64,000 nucleotides of DNA from Maribacter hydrothermalis. GTDB taxonomy: Bacteria > Bacteroidota > Bacteroidia > Flavobacteriales > Flavobacteriaceae. The stretch spans positions 62,001 to 126,000 of the forward strand of contig NZ_CP018760.1 of assembly GCF_001913155.1 (NCBI RefSeq), in the 5' to 3' direction. Made by a program: the position numbers and the translations under genes. The notes below the pieces were generated by a model. The model was not told where the DNA came from. It did not search any database and was given only the letters and a program-made list of their open reading frames with translations. Shown in pieces: positions 26,654-35,964 of the stretch. The first letter of the stretch is position 1. Each line of letters starts with the position of its first letter.

Positions 26654-27676
26654 TTACTTGAAAGTTAGTTTAGAAATTCGATTCTTACCCGCAGCATAAG
26701 CAACGGAATCATTCTGAAAGCGTAGAGTATAAAAAGATTCTTTTGACAGTTCTTTCCAACTCGCGCCCATATCAGATGAATATGATATTCCTGTAAAACC
26801 TACCGCGACAAGTCCTTTGCCGTTTGACGCAGGAACGAATTGAACACAGCTTTTGTAACCAGGCGCTTTACCATCTGCAATTAGATTCCACGTTTTTCCA
26901 CCATCTTTGGTTATTGCCTTATTTGCTTTTGAACTATCAGGATTCGTGTAGTCTCCACCAATAGCAAATCCTAAATTTTCATCATAAAAATCAATTGAAT
27001 AAATACCCTCAGTAGGTTCTGTATTTTGTATCGGGGTCTGATAGGCTTTCCATGTTTTTCCCTTATCCGAAGAAAATAAAATACGGCCCGCTGTAGTTGC
27101 TATCCAGATGCTATTACCTATTGTTTTAATGTTGGTATTACTTGCGGCAAAAGCGCCTTCACCCTCAATTCCCTCTGGTAATTGGGAACATGGTAGTTTA
27201 GACCACGATTTTCCACCATCCGAAGTTATGATAATACTTAAGCATCCGTCAACTGAATCCCCAATTGCAATTCCGTCCTTATCATTTAAAAAAGTCATAG
27301 CATCATAAAATACCCCTTCTCCCTCCTCTTTATATACCAGTTCCATTCGTCCTTTATCTCCTGTTTTATACAAAAGTGCTGGTGACTCAATCGAAAGCAT
27401 AAAAAAATCTGTAGACGTATGGGCAACCGCTCTAAATGCCGGTACACTGGTATGGTATTTCTCAACATTGGCGCGCACTTTCCCCGAAGCTAAATCTACA
27501 GTTCCAAATGTGCCTTTATTAGCTGCGAAAGCCAAACTATTACCCATAAGTTCTATTGCTCTAATACTTAGCGAATCGGTATATATTGCTTCAATTTTTA
27601 CCGAATTAAAGGGTGCTGTTGAAACACTTTCAGTGCATGAAAGTAACAAAACAAATAAAAGAAAGGTATAACGCAT
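26654..27676 (-). CDS. Lipoprotein with BNR/Asp-box beta-propeller repeats
   Basis: The 340-residue protein begins with a lipoprotein signal (LLFVLLLSC, Cys14). At least four Asp-box turns are visible: TSDGGKSWSKL, SSDKGKTWKAY, TKDGGKTWNLI and SSDMGASWKEL. They predict a beta-propeller of the YCF48/HCF136 or sortilin-like kind. Such domains serve in assembly factors and glycosidases; no sialidase Arg-triad is evident. It is likely displayed on the cell envelope. A good promoter lies at 27699-27728. Confidence 0.82.
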   Translation of the reverse strand: MRYTFLLFVLLLSCTESVSTAPFNSVKIEAIYTDSLSIRAIELMGNSLAFAANKGTFGTVDLASGKVRANVEKYHTSVPAFRAVAHTSTDFFMLSIESPALLYKTGDKGRMELVYKEEGEGVFYDAMTFLNDKDGIAIGDSVDGCLSIIITSDGGKSWSKLPCSQLPEGIEGEGAFAASNTNIKTIGNSIWIATTAGRILFSSDKGKTWKAYQTPIQNTEPTEGIYSIDFYDENLGFAIGGDYTNPDSSKANKAITKDGGKTWNLIADGKAPGYKSCVQFVPASNGKGLVAVGFTGISYSSDMGASWKELSKESFYTLRFQNDSVAYAAGKNRISKLTFK

Positions 27677-27698
27677 GGTGTTCTATTATAAAGTTCAT

Positions 27699-27728
27699 CA
27701 AAAATAAATGGAATCGCTTCTAAAACAA
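27699..27728 (-). promoter_or_regulatory. Promoter of the BNR lipoprotein gene
   Basis: On the minus strand TTG is followed after 19 bases by TATTTTTG (TAnnTTTG). The -7 box ends 23 bp before the start codon. A TACCTTTG box on the plus strand at 27729-27736 abuts it and may serve the divergent methyltransferase gene. Confidence 0.5.
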
Positions 27729-27831
27729 TACCTTTGCAGCCATAAATTTTTGGAGGACAAAAGCCTATCTAATCGATAATCAATCCAATTACGGCTTTAA
27801 ACCTTATGATAAAGTAATAATAGCTATTCTA

Positions 27832-29046
27832 ATGAAATTACATAGAAATTTGGTTTTTGCCGTAATCGACGCCTTAAACCTAATATTTAACGAAAATGAA
27901 TACGCCGACAAGGTGGTTCAAAAAGTACTTAAATTTGACAAGCGGTGGGGAGCACGTGACCGTGGATTTATTGCGGAAACCACCTATGAAATGGTACGCT
28001 ATAAAAGATTATATGCTGAAATCGCTGAAGTAAAAGCGCCATTTAGCAGATCAGATTTATTTCGTATGTGGGCCGTTTGGGCAATCTTAAAGGGAATTAA
28101 ATTACCCGATTGGAAACAAATCGAACCAACTCCAGAAAGACGAATCAAAGGTAAATTCGATGAACTTTCTCAAATAAGAAAATTTAGAGAAGCTATCCCT
28201 GATTGGATTGACGATTTAGGTGAAAAAGCATTAGGTGATAAATTATGGACGGAAGAATTAGCTAAGCTTAACGAACCTGCCGAAGTAATTCTAAGAACAA
28301 ATACTTTACGAACTACTAAAGAGGAATTACGTAAAGCTTTATTAGATGAAAATATTGTCGCAGAACCTATTAAAGGTTACCCGTCAGCTTTAAAATTAGT
28401 GGAAAGAGCAAATGTTTTTGTAACACAAGCTTTCAAAAATGGCATGTTCGAAGTGCAAGATGCCTCGTCCCAACTAGTTGCTGAATTTTTGGATATTGAA
28501 CCAGGGCAACGAGTTGTTGATACATGTGCTGGTGCTGGCGGAAAATCATTGCACTTAGCGGCTTTAATGGAAAATAAAGGGCAATTGATTTCAATGGATA
28601 TTTACGGAAGTAAATTAAAAGAATTGAAAAGACGCGCTAGACGTAATGGTGCTCATAATATTGAGGTTCGGGAAATAGATTCTACCAAAGTTTACAAAAA
28701 GCTTTATGGAAGTGCAGATAGAGTACTAATCGATGCACCTTGCACAGGATTAGGAGTTTTGAGAAGAAACCCCGATTCTAAATGGAAAATGCAGCCAGAA
28801 TTTCTTGCCAAAATTATAAAAACACAACACGAAATCATTAGAAACTACAGTAAAATAGTGAAACCGGGTGGAAAAATGGTTTATGCTACATGCTCTATTT
28901 TACCTGAAGAAAATAGTCACCAAGTTCAATCATTTTTAAAATCCGAAGAAGGAAAAGACTTTACGCTGATAAAAGACAAAAAAATATACGCTTCTAAAAG
29001 CGGCTATGACGGATTCTATATGGCTTTGCTAGAGAAGAAAATCTAA
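27832..29046 (+). CDS. RsmB/NOP-type RNA m5C methyltransferase
   Basis: The 404-residue enzyme has an NusB-like helical N-terminal part (about 1-130) and a SAM-dependent RsmB/NOP2 domain. The SAM-binding motif is VVDTCAGAGGKSLHLAALM (about 224-242), the first cysteine motif is IDAPCTGLGVLRRNPDSKWK (about 301-320), and the catalytic cysteine motif is YATCSILPEENSHQV (about 355-369). Both Cys of the m5C mechanism are present. The most likely product is 5-methylcytosine in 16S rRNA, but which position is not determined. A terminator follows. Confidence 0.88.
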   Translation: MKLHRNLVFAVIDALNLIFNENEYADKVVQKVLKFDKRWGARDRGFIAETTYEMVRYKRLYAEIAEVKAPFSRSDLFRMWAVWAILKGIKLPDWKQIEPTPERRIKGKFDELSQIRKFREAIPDWIDDLGEKALGDKLWTEELAKLNEPAEVILRTNTLRTTKEELRKALLDENIVAEPIKGYPSALKLVERANVFVTQAFKNGMFEVQDASSQLVAEFLDIEPGQRVVDTCAGAGGKSLHLAALMENKGQLISMDIYGSKLKELKRRARRNGAHNIEVREIDSTKVYKKLYGSADRVLIDAPCTGLGVLRRNPDSKWKMQPEFLAKIIKTQHEIIRNYSKIVKPGGKMVYATCSILPEENSHQVQSFLKSEEGKDFTLIKDKKIYASKSGYDGFYMALLEKKI

Positions 29047-29066
29047 TTACTGCTTTATTACAAATT

Positions 29067-29104
29067 AAAAAGCCTTTTGACACATTTGTGTCGAAAGGCT
29101 TTTT
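29067..29104. terminator. Bidirectional rho-independent terminator
   Basis: TTAAAAAGCCTTTTGACAC pairs with GTGTCGAAAGGCTTTTT around a 4-base loop, giving a long stem with A- and T-runs on both sides. It separates the methyltransferase gene from the convergent amidohydrolase gene. Confidence 0.85.
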
Positions 29105-29125
29105 CAATGGATAGTACTCAGTAAC

Positions 29126-30718
29126 TTACTCTTTCAAAGTTGGATATTCAATTCCCAATTGTTCCAAATACGTATCATATTTAGTTTCATCATAATAGAA
29201 TTTCTCTAGTGCTGGTCTAAACTGATCCTGTTTGTCCTTATTCAAGTAAATTGGTGGCATATCGCTTTCAGAAATCATAGGTTGGTATTTGGTTTCTTTT
29301 TGCTGCTCATTATTAAAATAATCCCACGCACCCTTCATTAGATCTGGCTTTAATAAAAAGTCAATTATAGTCATCGCCTCTACCTTCGCCCCTGCAACCA
29401 CGCCCTTATGCGCAATTGGTGTTGCCATGGCAATTGCATTACTCCAATGGTGCCCTTGTAATCCTGGTATGTTTGATGGGTAGCTCAACGTTACTGTAGG
29501 CACTTTCCAAGAAATATCTCCTATATCATCGGAACCACCACTAATTGGCTCGAGAACAGGAAGTCCTAATTCGTCTAATTTCATAGATAATCCTTCTATT
29601 TTTTCCGAATTTACTTCAGTCTGAACTGCTTTTGCCAATTGCTGATCAGCGTCTGACCATTTTGGCAATCCTACATACTGAATATTTGAATACATAGTCT
29701 CTGCAATTACCTTATTGTAATGTCGTGGCCATGCCGTACCTAAAACTTTTGAGGTCATTGTAGTACCTGTCATTAATGCTGCACCTTTGGCCATATCATT
29801 GGCCATGGCATACATTTCCATAATTCCCTCATATTTAATATCTCTAAAATAAAACCATATCGCAGCTTTTGATGGTACTACATTTGGTTGATCACCAGCA
29901 TCCGTAAAAATGGAATGCGAACGTTTTAGAGGATGCAGGTGCTCCCTTTTATAATTCCAAGCAATATTCATTAACTCCGCTGCATCTAAAGCACTTTTAC
30001 CTCTCCATGGGGAACCAGCGGAATGTGCAGCTTCGCCGTCAAAAGAATATTCTACCGATATTAATCCTGTACCTCTTGTAGGACCGTAAGACACACCAAG
30101 GTTGTTACCAACATGGGTAAAAATGCACATATCAATATCATCAAAACGACCATCTCGCACATACCATGCTTTAGCAGCCACAAGCTCTTCTGCTATGCCT
30201 GGCCATACCAATAATGTACCGCCAATATTCTCACGTTCCATAATCTTTTTAACCGCTAATGCGGATGAAATATTCATTGGAATACCCGAATTATGACCTT
30301 CACCATGCCCAGGAGCTCCTTCTACAATTGGTTTGTGATAAGCCACACCTGGATATTGAGATGCTTTTGGAATACAATCTACATCGCTACCTAAGGCAAT
30401 TGTAGGTCCTTCGCCATTGCTCCAGGTTGCAAACCAAGCGGTAGGAATTCCCGAGATGGAGTTTTCTATCTCAAATCCGTTTTCAGCAAGAATTCCGGTC
30501 AAATACTTCGAAGATTCCACTTCTTGAAAACCTAATTCTGAAAAGCTAAAAATTTTGTCGACCATTACCTGAGATTGCTTCTTGTTCTCTTCAACAATAG
30601 CGGCGACTTCCGTTTTTAATAGTTCAATTTGTTTGTTAGATCTTTTCTTTTGCGCATAAATGCCACTTAAGGTGAATAAACAGCATGCGACTGCTAATAG
30701 CGTAGTTCTTTGTTTCAT
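29126..30718 (-). CDS. Secreted M20-family amidohydrolase (AbgB-like)
   Basis: The 530-residue protein has a signal peptide (about 1-22, ending IYAQ). The M20/AbgB motifs are ALGSDVDCIPKASQYPG near residue 103-119, PGHGEGHNSG near 136-145, and a Glu-rich GIAEELVAAKAW near 177. PRGTGLISVEYSFDGEAAHS-type sequence (written here in part) marks the dimerisation region. AbgB-type enzymes cleave amide bonds such as p-aminobenzoyl-glutamate; other substrates are possible. The secretion signal points to scavenging outside the cytoplasm. No promoter pair was found upstream. Confidence 0.85.
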   Translation of the reverse strand: MKQRTTLLAVACCLFTLSGIYAQKKRSNKQIELLKTEVAAIVEENKKQSQVMVDKIFSFSELGFQEVESSKYLTGILAENGFEIENSISGIPTAWFATWSNGEGPTIALGSDVDCIPKASQYPGVAYHKPIVEGAPGHGEGHNSGIPMNISSALAVKKIMERENIGGTLLVWPGIAEELVAAKAWYVRDGRFDDIDMCIFTHVGNNLGVSYGPTRGTGLISVEYSFDGEAAHSAGSPWRGKSALDAAELMNIAWNYKREHLHPLKRSHSIFTDAGDQPNVVPSKAAIWFYFRDIKYEGIMEMYAMANDMAKGAALMTGTTMTSKVLGTAWPRHYNKVIAETMYSNIQYVGLPKWSDADQQLAKAVQTEVNSEKIEGLSMKLDELGLPVLEPISGGSDDIGDISWKVPTVTLSYPSNIPGLQGHHWSNAIAMATPIAHKGVVAGAKVEAMTIIDFLLKPDLMKGAWDYFNNEQQKETKYQPMISESDMPPIYLNKDKQDQFRPALEKFYYDETKYDTYLEQLGIEYPTLKE

Positions 30719-30884
30719 ATTGGTTTTTGAATTAGTTGCTAAAAGTTACATAAATTGATGATTACATGTACATAAACAATCATTTTTTATCTAATTCAAA
30801 ATCAGAGTACACTATTTTAAGGTAATAGAATTTTAAATGGCATTAAAATCCAAATTTAAAAACATAAGGGTTATTTCAATAATA

Positions 30885-31259
30885 TTAGAAAAGCGGCAAT
30901 TGTTGATTTTTTGGAGCTTCTGGCATTACTGGTGCTTCTACTTTTTCTTCCAATTGTTTTTGACCCCAGCTGGTCATCGCCTTCACTACCGGAAGCAATG
31001 ATTTACCTAGTGGAGTCAACGTATATTCTACTCGTGGTGGAATTTCACCATATAAAGTACGGTCCAAGATTCCAGATTTTTCCAAAGACTTTAATTGTTT
31101 GCTTAACATTTGGCGATTTATACCTTCAATTTCCGTGAAAAGCTTATTAAATCGATTGGTACCTTTACTAATATGATACAAAATTATTGGTTGCCACTTA
31201 CCGCCTATCATATCCATACAATATTCAAGTGCCTCTGTATCCTTATTTTGCTTCGCCAT
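30885..31259 (-). CDS. HxlR-family transcriptional regulator
   Basis: The 124-residue protein is a single winged-helix domain. EALEYCMDMIGGKWQPIILY contains the conserved Cys and GGKW of HxlR regulators, and NRQMLSKQLKSLEKSGILDR is the recognition helix region. This group often senses electrophiles or oxidants, commonly through the N-terminal Cys. A near-perfect 24-bp palindrome lies 16-39 bp upstream of the start codon and is probably its own operator. The neighbouring amidohydrolase is on the same strand 166 bp downstream. Confidence 0.92.
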   Translation of the reverse strand: MAKQNKDTEALEYCMDMIGGKWQPIILYHISKGTNRFNKLFTEIEGINRQMLSKQLKSLEKSGILDRTLYGEIPPRVEYTLTPLGKSLLPVVKAMTSWGQKQLEEKVEAPVMPEAPKNQQLPLF

Positions 31260-31274
31260 GCTATTCTAATTTTT

Positions 31275-31298
31275 TAAACAACTAAATTTAGCTGTTTA
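31275..31298. promoter_or_regulatory. Putative HxlR operator, 24-bp near-perfect palindrome
   Basis: TAAACAACTAAA and TTTAGCTGTTTA are mirror images with only one mismatched pair (31281/31292). The site sits 15 bp before the hxlR start codon, where a repressor would cover the promoter. A shorter palindrome TTGAATTCAA follows at 31301-31310. Confidence 0.6.
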
Positions 31299-31534
31299 TT
31301 TTGAATTCAATTCAAGTCCAATAAACATACTATTATTATAGTTTGTTATTAAAATCCAATTTCCAGACTTTAAGATAATGCTATGTTAGTACTTTTGAGC
31401 CTGATGCTAAAGGTAAAACAAAGTCTTATTAATTTCATTAACAATTGCTGTTTAAAAGTGTTTCAGATTACCGTAAATAGTAAGTAGTAAAGCCTTAATT
31501 TTGTATTTCAAAAATAAATACCAGATACACTACA

Positions 31535-34500
31535 ATGATTCACTTTTTTGGGGAACCTAGCAAAAAGGTTTTTGCGGTACAGACCGCTAAGGAGCTTTCA
31601 TCTAAAGATACGAGTAAACTTATATGGTTGTTCGGCAACCAACCTAAAATAAATGCGGCGTCTCTTGACGCCTTTTTTGTTGGGCCTAGAGCCGCTATGA
31701 TTACTCCTTGGAGTACCAATGCCACTGAAATTACTCAAAATATGGGCGTTTCCGGAATTATACGAATTGAAGAATTTAATGCCGTCGATGAACATTTTAT
31801 GGGATTCGACCCTATGATTTCTCAGAAATACATCACGTTAAATCAAGAGGTTTTTGATATTCATGTAGCACCAAAACCTATATTAAACATTGAGGATATC
31901 GCTGCTTTCAACAAGCAAGAAGGATTAGCACTTAACAATGAAGAAGTTAATTACCTAGAAAACCTCAGCAAAAAGCTTGGTAGAAAGCTAACAGATTCTG
32001 AAGTATTCGGATTCAGTCAAGTGAATTCCGAACATTGTAGACACAAAATATTCAATGGCACTTTCGTAATTGACGGTAAAGAAATGCCTTCTTCTTTATT
32101 TAAATTAATTAAGAAAACATCACAAGAGTTCCCTAATGATATCGTATCTGCCTATAAAGACAATGTTGCCTTTATAAAAGGACCTAGAGTGATGCAGTTT
32201 GCTCCCAAAACAGCAGACAAGCCCGATTTTTATCAGGAAAAAGAGTTTGACTCCGTTATTTCAATAAAAGCGGAAACACACAACTTCCCTACTACCGTAG
32301 AGCCTTTTAATGGCGCTGCTACTGGTGCAGGTGGAGAAATTAGAGATAGATTAGCTGGTGGTAAAGGTTCTTTACCTCTTGCCGGAACTGCTGTATATAT
32401 GACCGCCTATTCTCGTTTAGAGAAAGAAAGACCTTGGGAAAAAGGAATGAAAGAGAGAGATTGGCTATACCAAACTCCTATAGACATCCTTATAAAAGCC
32501 TCTAATGGCGCATCTGATTTTGGTAATAAATTTGGACAGCCTTTAATCACTGGATCTGTACTAACTTTTGAGCATGATGAGGCTTCTACGCCGTTTGAAA
32601 CTTCTGAAGACCAGACTTCGGCTATACTCAGTCACCGTAAGTTAGGGTATGACAAAGTAATTATGCAAGCTGGTGGTATAGGATACGGTAAAGTAGAGCA
32701 AGCAATAAAAGACAAACCTGAAACAGGTAATAAAATAGTAATATTAGGTGGAGACAATTACCGAATTGGTATGGGTGGCGCTGCAGTTTCAAGTGCAGAT
32801 ACGGGCGAATTTAGCTCTGCAATTGAACTAAATGCAGTACAACGCTCTAATCCTGAAATGCAAAAAAGAGCTGCCAATGCCATACGCGGCATGGTAGAGA
32901 GTGATAAAAATACCATTGTTTCTATTCATGATCATGGAGCTGGCGGACACCTTAACTGTTTATCTGAATTAGTTGAGGAAACTGGTGGTAAAATAGATTT
33001 AGACAAGTTACCTGTGGGCGACCCTACCCTATCTGCCAAAGAAATAATCGGAAACGAATCCCAAGAACGTATGGGTCTTGTTATTAGTAAAAAAGATATT
33101 GACCTTCTTAAACGTATTGCCGATCGTGAGCGTTCTCCAATGTACGAAGTTGGTGATGTTACCGGTGATGACCGATTTACTTTTGAATCTAAAACTAACG
33201 GTGCCAAGCCGATGGATTTGGCATTATCGGATATGTTCGGTAGTTCTCCAAAAACGGTGATGACGGATAGTACCGTTAAAAGAGATTATAAAAATGCGGA
33301 GTATTCATTAGAATTTTTCCATGATTATTTAGATGCTGTTCTTCAGCTTGAGGCTGTAGCCAGTAAAGATTGGCTTACTAACAAAGTCGACCGTTGTGTT
33401 GGTGGTCGTGTTGCAAAACAACAATGTGTTGGTCCGTTGCAATTACCGCTGAACAACTGTGGAGTAATGTCGTTGGATTTTAAAGGAAAAGAAGGTATTG
33501 CCACTAGTATTGGGCACTCCCCTATTTCTGCCTTAATTGACCCTGCGGCAGGTAGTAAAAATAGTATTGCAGAATCGTTGACCAATTTAGTTTGGGCTCC
33601 GTTAAAAGACGGACTGGCATCTGTTTCACTTTCTGCTAATTGGATGTGGCCATGTAAAAATGAAGGTGAAGATGCCCGTTTATACAAAGCAGTACAAGCA
33701 GTATCTGATTTTGCTATCGATTTAGGAATTAATGTACCTACAGGAAAGGATTCCCTTTCCATGAAACAAAAATATAAAGATGGTGATGTCATTTCCCCCG
33801 GTACCGTAGTTATTTCGGCTGCTGGTAACTGTAGCGATATCAGCAAGGTTGTTGAACCTGTTTTACAGATAGATGGTGGTGATATTTATTATATCAACCT
33901 CTCTAAAGACAACTTTAAATTAGGTGGCTCATCTTTTGCCCAAACTAGAAATAGTATTGGTAACGAAACTCCAACCATCACTGATTCCGCTTACTTCAAA
34001 ACTGTTTTTAATACGATTCAAACTTTAATTAAAGAAGATAAAATAGTAGCAGGACATGATGTTGCTTCTGGCGGATTGATTACTACACTTTTAGAATTAT
34101 GTTTTGCAGATACTGATTTAGGAGCAAATCTTGACCTTACAAGTTTAGGTGAAGCTGATACAATTAAAGTATTATTTTCTGAAAACGCAGGTATAGTTTT
34201 TCAAGCGAAAGATGATAGCATTGAAGCTATTTTAAAATCTAAGAATATTGATGCCAAGAAAATAGGAACTGTTGCTAACGAAGCGACACTTACCGTTAAA
34301 AATAACGGTATGGAAATGGGACTTAATATTGAAACCCTTCGTGATACTTGGTTCAAAACATCGTATTTACTAGACAATCAGCAAACTGCAAATGGTTTGG
34401 CTAAATATAGATTTGATAATTATAAGGTTCAGCCTTTACTATATCAATTTCTAAATTCTGCATCAATAACGTTACCAAACCGTTCAGAAGCTTCAGGTAA

Positions 34501-35254
34501 CGGCAGACCAAAAGCAGCTATTCTACGTGAAAAAGGAAGTAACTCTGAGCGTGAAATGGCAAATGCTATGTATTTAGCCGGATTTGATGTAAAAGATGTT
34601 CACATGACCGATTTAATTTCTGGTCGTGAGAATTTAGAGGATATTCAATTCTTGGGTGCTGTTGGTGGTTTCTCTAACTCTGATGTGCTAGGAAGTGCAA
34701 AAGGATGGGCAGGTGCTATTAAATACAACGAAAAGGCTAATACGGTCATCAAAAACTTCTTTGCTAGACCAGATACGTTATCTGTTGGTATTTGCAATGG
34801 TTGTCAATTGTTCATGGAATTAGACCTTATCAATCCTGAACACGTATCTCATGGTAAGATGACTTACAACGATTCTCATAAGCACGAGAGTAATTTTACT
34901 TCTGTAGAAATTCAGAAAAATAACTCTGTAATGCTTTCTTCGTTAGAAGGAAGTAAACTTGGTGTATGGATTTCTCATGGTGAAGGTAAATTTGCTTTAC
35001 CGTTATCAGAAGATAATTATGATATTGTAGCCAAGTACGGTTATGAAGGTTATCCTGCAAATCCGAATGGTAGTGATTTCAACACTGCAATGCTTTGCGA
35101 TAAAACTGGTCGTCACTTAGTAACTATGCCACATATTGAACGCTCTATTTTTCCATGGAACTGGGCGTATTATCCATCGGATAGAAACGATGAGGTTTCA
35201 CCATGGTTAGAAGCATTCCATAATGCTAAAAAGTGGGTAGATAATCAGAAATAA
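31535..35254 (+). CDS. purL: Phosphoribosylformylglycinamidine synthase, single-chain form
   Basis: The 1239-residue enzyme carries out the ATP- and glutamine-dependent conversion of FGAR to FGAM in purine synthesis. It is the long fused form. Two AIRS-like synthase halves are visible (SQVNSEHCRHKIF near 168, AETHNFPTTVEPFNGAATGA near 246), followed by a class I glutamine amidotransferase domain. Its nucleophile is Cys1087 in SVGICNGCQLF, and the His and Glu partners are in MPHIERSIFPW. No separate purQ or purS is needed. A TAATTTTG box at 31496-31503 may be its -7 element. A strong terminator follows. Confidence 0.97.
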   Translation: MIHFFGEPSKKVFAVQTAKELSSKDTSKLIWLFGNQPKINAASLDAFFVGPRAAMITPWSTNATEITQNMGVSGIIRIEEFNAVDEHFMGFDPMISQKYITLNQEVFDIHVAPKPILNIEDIAAFNKQEGLALNNEEVNYLENLSKKLGRKLTDSEVFGFSQVNSEHCRHKIFNGTFVIDGKEMPSSLFKLIKKTSQEFPNDIVSAYKDNVAFIKGPRVMQFAPKTADKPDFYQEKEFDSVISIKAETHNFPTTVEPFNGAATGAGGEIRDRLAGGKGSLPLAGTAVYMTAYSRLEKERPWEKGMKERDWLYQTPIDILIKASNGASDFGNKFGQPLITGSVLTFEHDEASTPFETSEDQTSAILSHRKLGYDKVIMQAGGIGYGKVEQAIKDKPETGNKIVILGGDNYRIGMGGAAVSSADTGEFSSAIELNAVQRSNPEMQKRAANAIRGMVESDKNTIVSIHDHGAGGHLNCLSELVEETGGKIDLDKLPVGDPTLSAKEIIGNESQERMGLVISKKDIDLLKRIADRERSPMYEVGDVTGDDRFTFESKTNGAKPMDLALSDMFGSSPKTVMTDSTVKRDYKNAEYSLEFFHDYLDAVLQLEAVASKDWLTNKVDRCVGGRVAKQQCVGPLQLPLNNCGVMSLDFKGKEGIATSIGHSPISALIDPAAGSKNSIAESLTNLVWAPLKDGLASVSLSANWMWPCKNEGEDARLYKAVQAVSDFAIDLGINVPTGKDSLSMKQKYKDGDVISPGTVVISAAGNCSDISKVVEPVLQIDGGDIYYINLSKDNFKLGGSSFAQTRNSIGNETPTITDSAYFKTVFNTIQTLIKEDKIVAGHDVASGGLITTLLELCFADTDLGANLDLTSLGEADTIKVLFSENAGIVFQAKDDSIEAILKSKNIDAKKIGTVANEATLTVKNNGMEMGLNIETLRDTWFKTSYLLDNQQTANGLAKYRFDNYKVQPLLYQFLNSASITLPNRSEASGNGRPKAAILREKGSNSEREMANAMYLAGFDVKDVHMTDLISGRENLEDIQFLGAVGGFSNSDVLGSAKGWAGAIKYNEKANTVIKNFFARPDTLSVGICNGCQLFMELDLINPEHVSHGKMTYNDSHKHESNFTSVEIQKNNSVMLSSLEGSKLGVWISHGEGKFALPLSEDNYDIVAKYGYEGYPANPNGSDFNTAMLCDKTGRHLVTMPHIERSIFPWNWAYYPSDRNDEVSPWLEAFHNAKKWVDNQK

Positions 35255-35280
35255 ACATTTTTAACTCAAATAAATACTAA

Positions 35281-35319
35281 AGCTGTGCACTCCCAATTCT
35301 GGAGTACACAGCTTTTTTT
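35281..35319 (+). terminator. Rho-independent terminator of purL
   Basis: A 13-bp stem (AGCTGTGCACTCC with GGAGTACACAGCT, one mismatch) around a 7-base loop is followed by a run of T. It begins 27 bp after the purL stop codon. Confidence 0.85.
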
Positions 35320-35964
35320 ACAACCAAAACGTATTATATAACTAATAGCCTACTCTTTCAAAACTTATCACTAGAATTATAAAATTTTTATAACAATAAC
35401 CATAGGACTAAATCTTTCCATTTTATAATTAACTGATTTTGTCAGCCAATACTATCTTCTTCTATATTAACACAAATTCGCATTTATTTCAAAAAATCTA
35501 AGCTAGACCATTCGATTTTCAAATTTGGGTAAAAAACTATATTATTTATATAGTATAAACTGATTGTAACTATGTATAAAGAAATGATTACTAATAAACT
35601 TACGATGCGCATAAACCTTAAGATCAACACTAGATTAAGAACTAAAACCAGCTCAAAAGTTATAAATACCTACAACTGAAATATCCTCATAATAAACATC
35701 TTTATCGTTTAGAACAACACCTTGTATATTGCCAATCCTAATATTAAATCTAAATTATAAGGATAAATAAATTTCTTATAAAAACATTAATTACATTGTT
35801 AAAAGGTTCAATTGCAATTTATTGTAGTTAAATAGTAAAATATATTAATCCACATTTAAAAATTTTTATTAAGAAATTAATGATCGTTTCCACTTTTATT
35901 TATTAATCCAATTTTAAAATTCGCTATTGATTCACTAATTTGCATTTCTATTTATAAACTCCGT
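35320..35964. other. 645-bp AT-rich intergenic region without a supported gene
   Basis: All six frames are broken by frequent stops. A 35-codon basic frame (35572-35679, MYKEMITNKLTMRINLKINT...) is the longest with an ATG, but no signal supports it. A weak inverted repeat (TTATAAG/CTTATAA at 35755-35781) is present in AT-rich DNA. The fadD promoter must lie near its right end, but no clear TTG/TAnnTTTG pair was found. Confidence 0.5.

Noticed and set aside
35572..35679. A 35-codon basic open frame starting with ATG
   Set aside because: No promoter pair or similarity is recognisable and the composition is what AT-rich DNA gives by chance.
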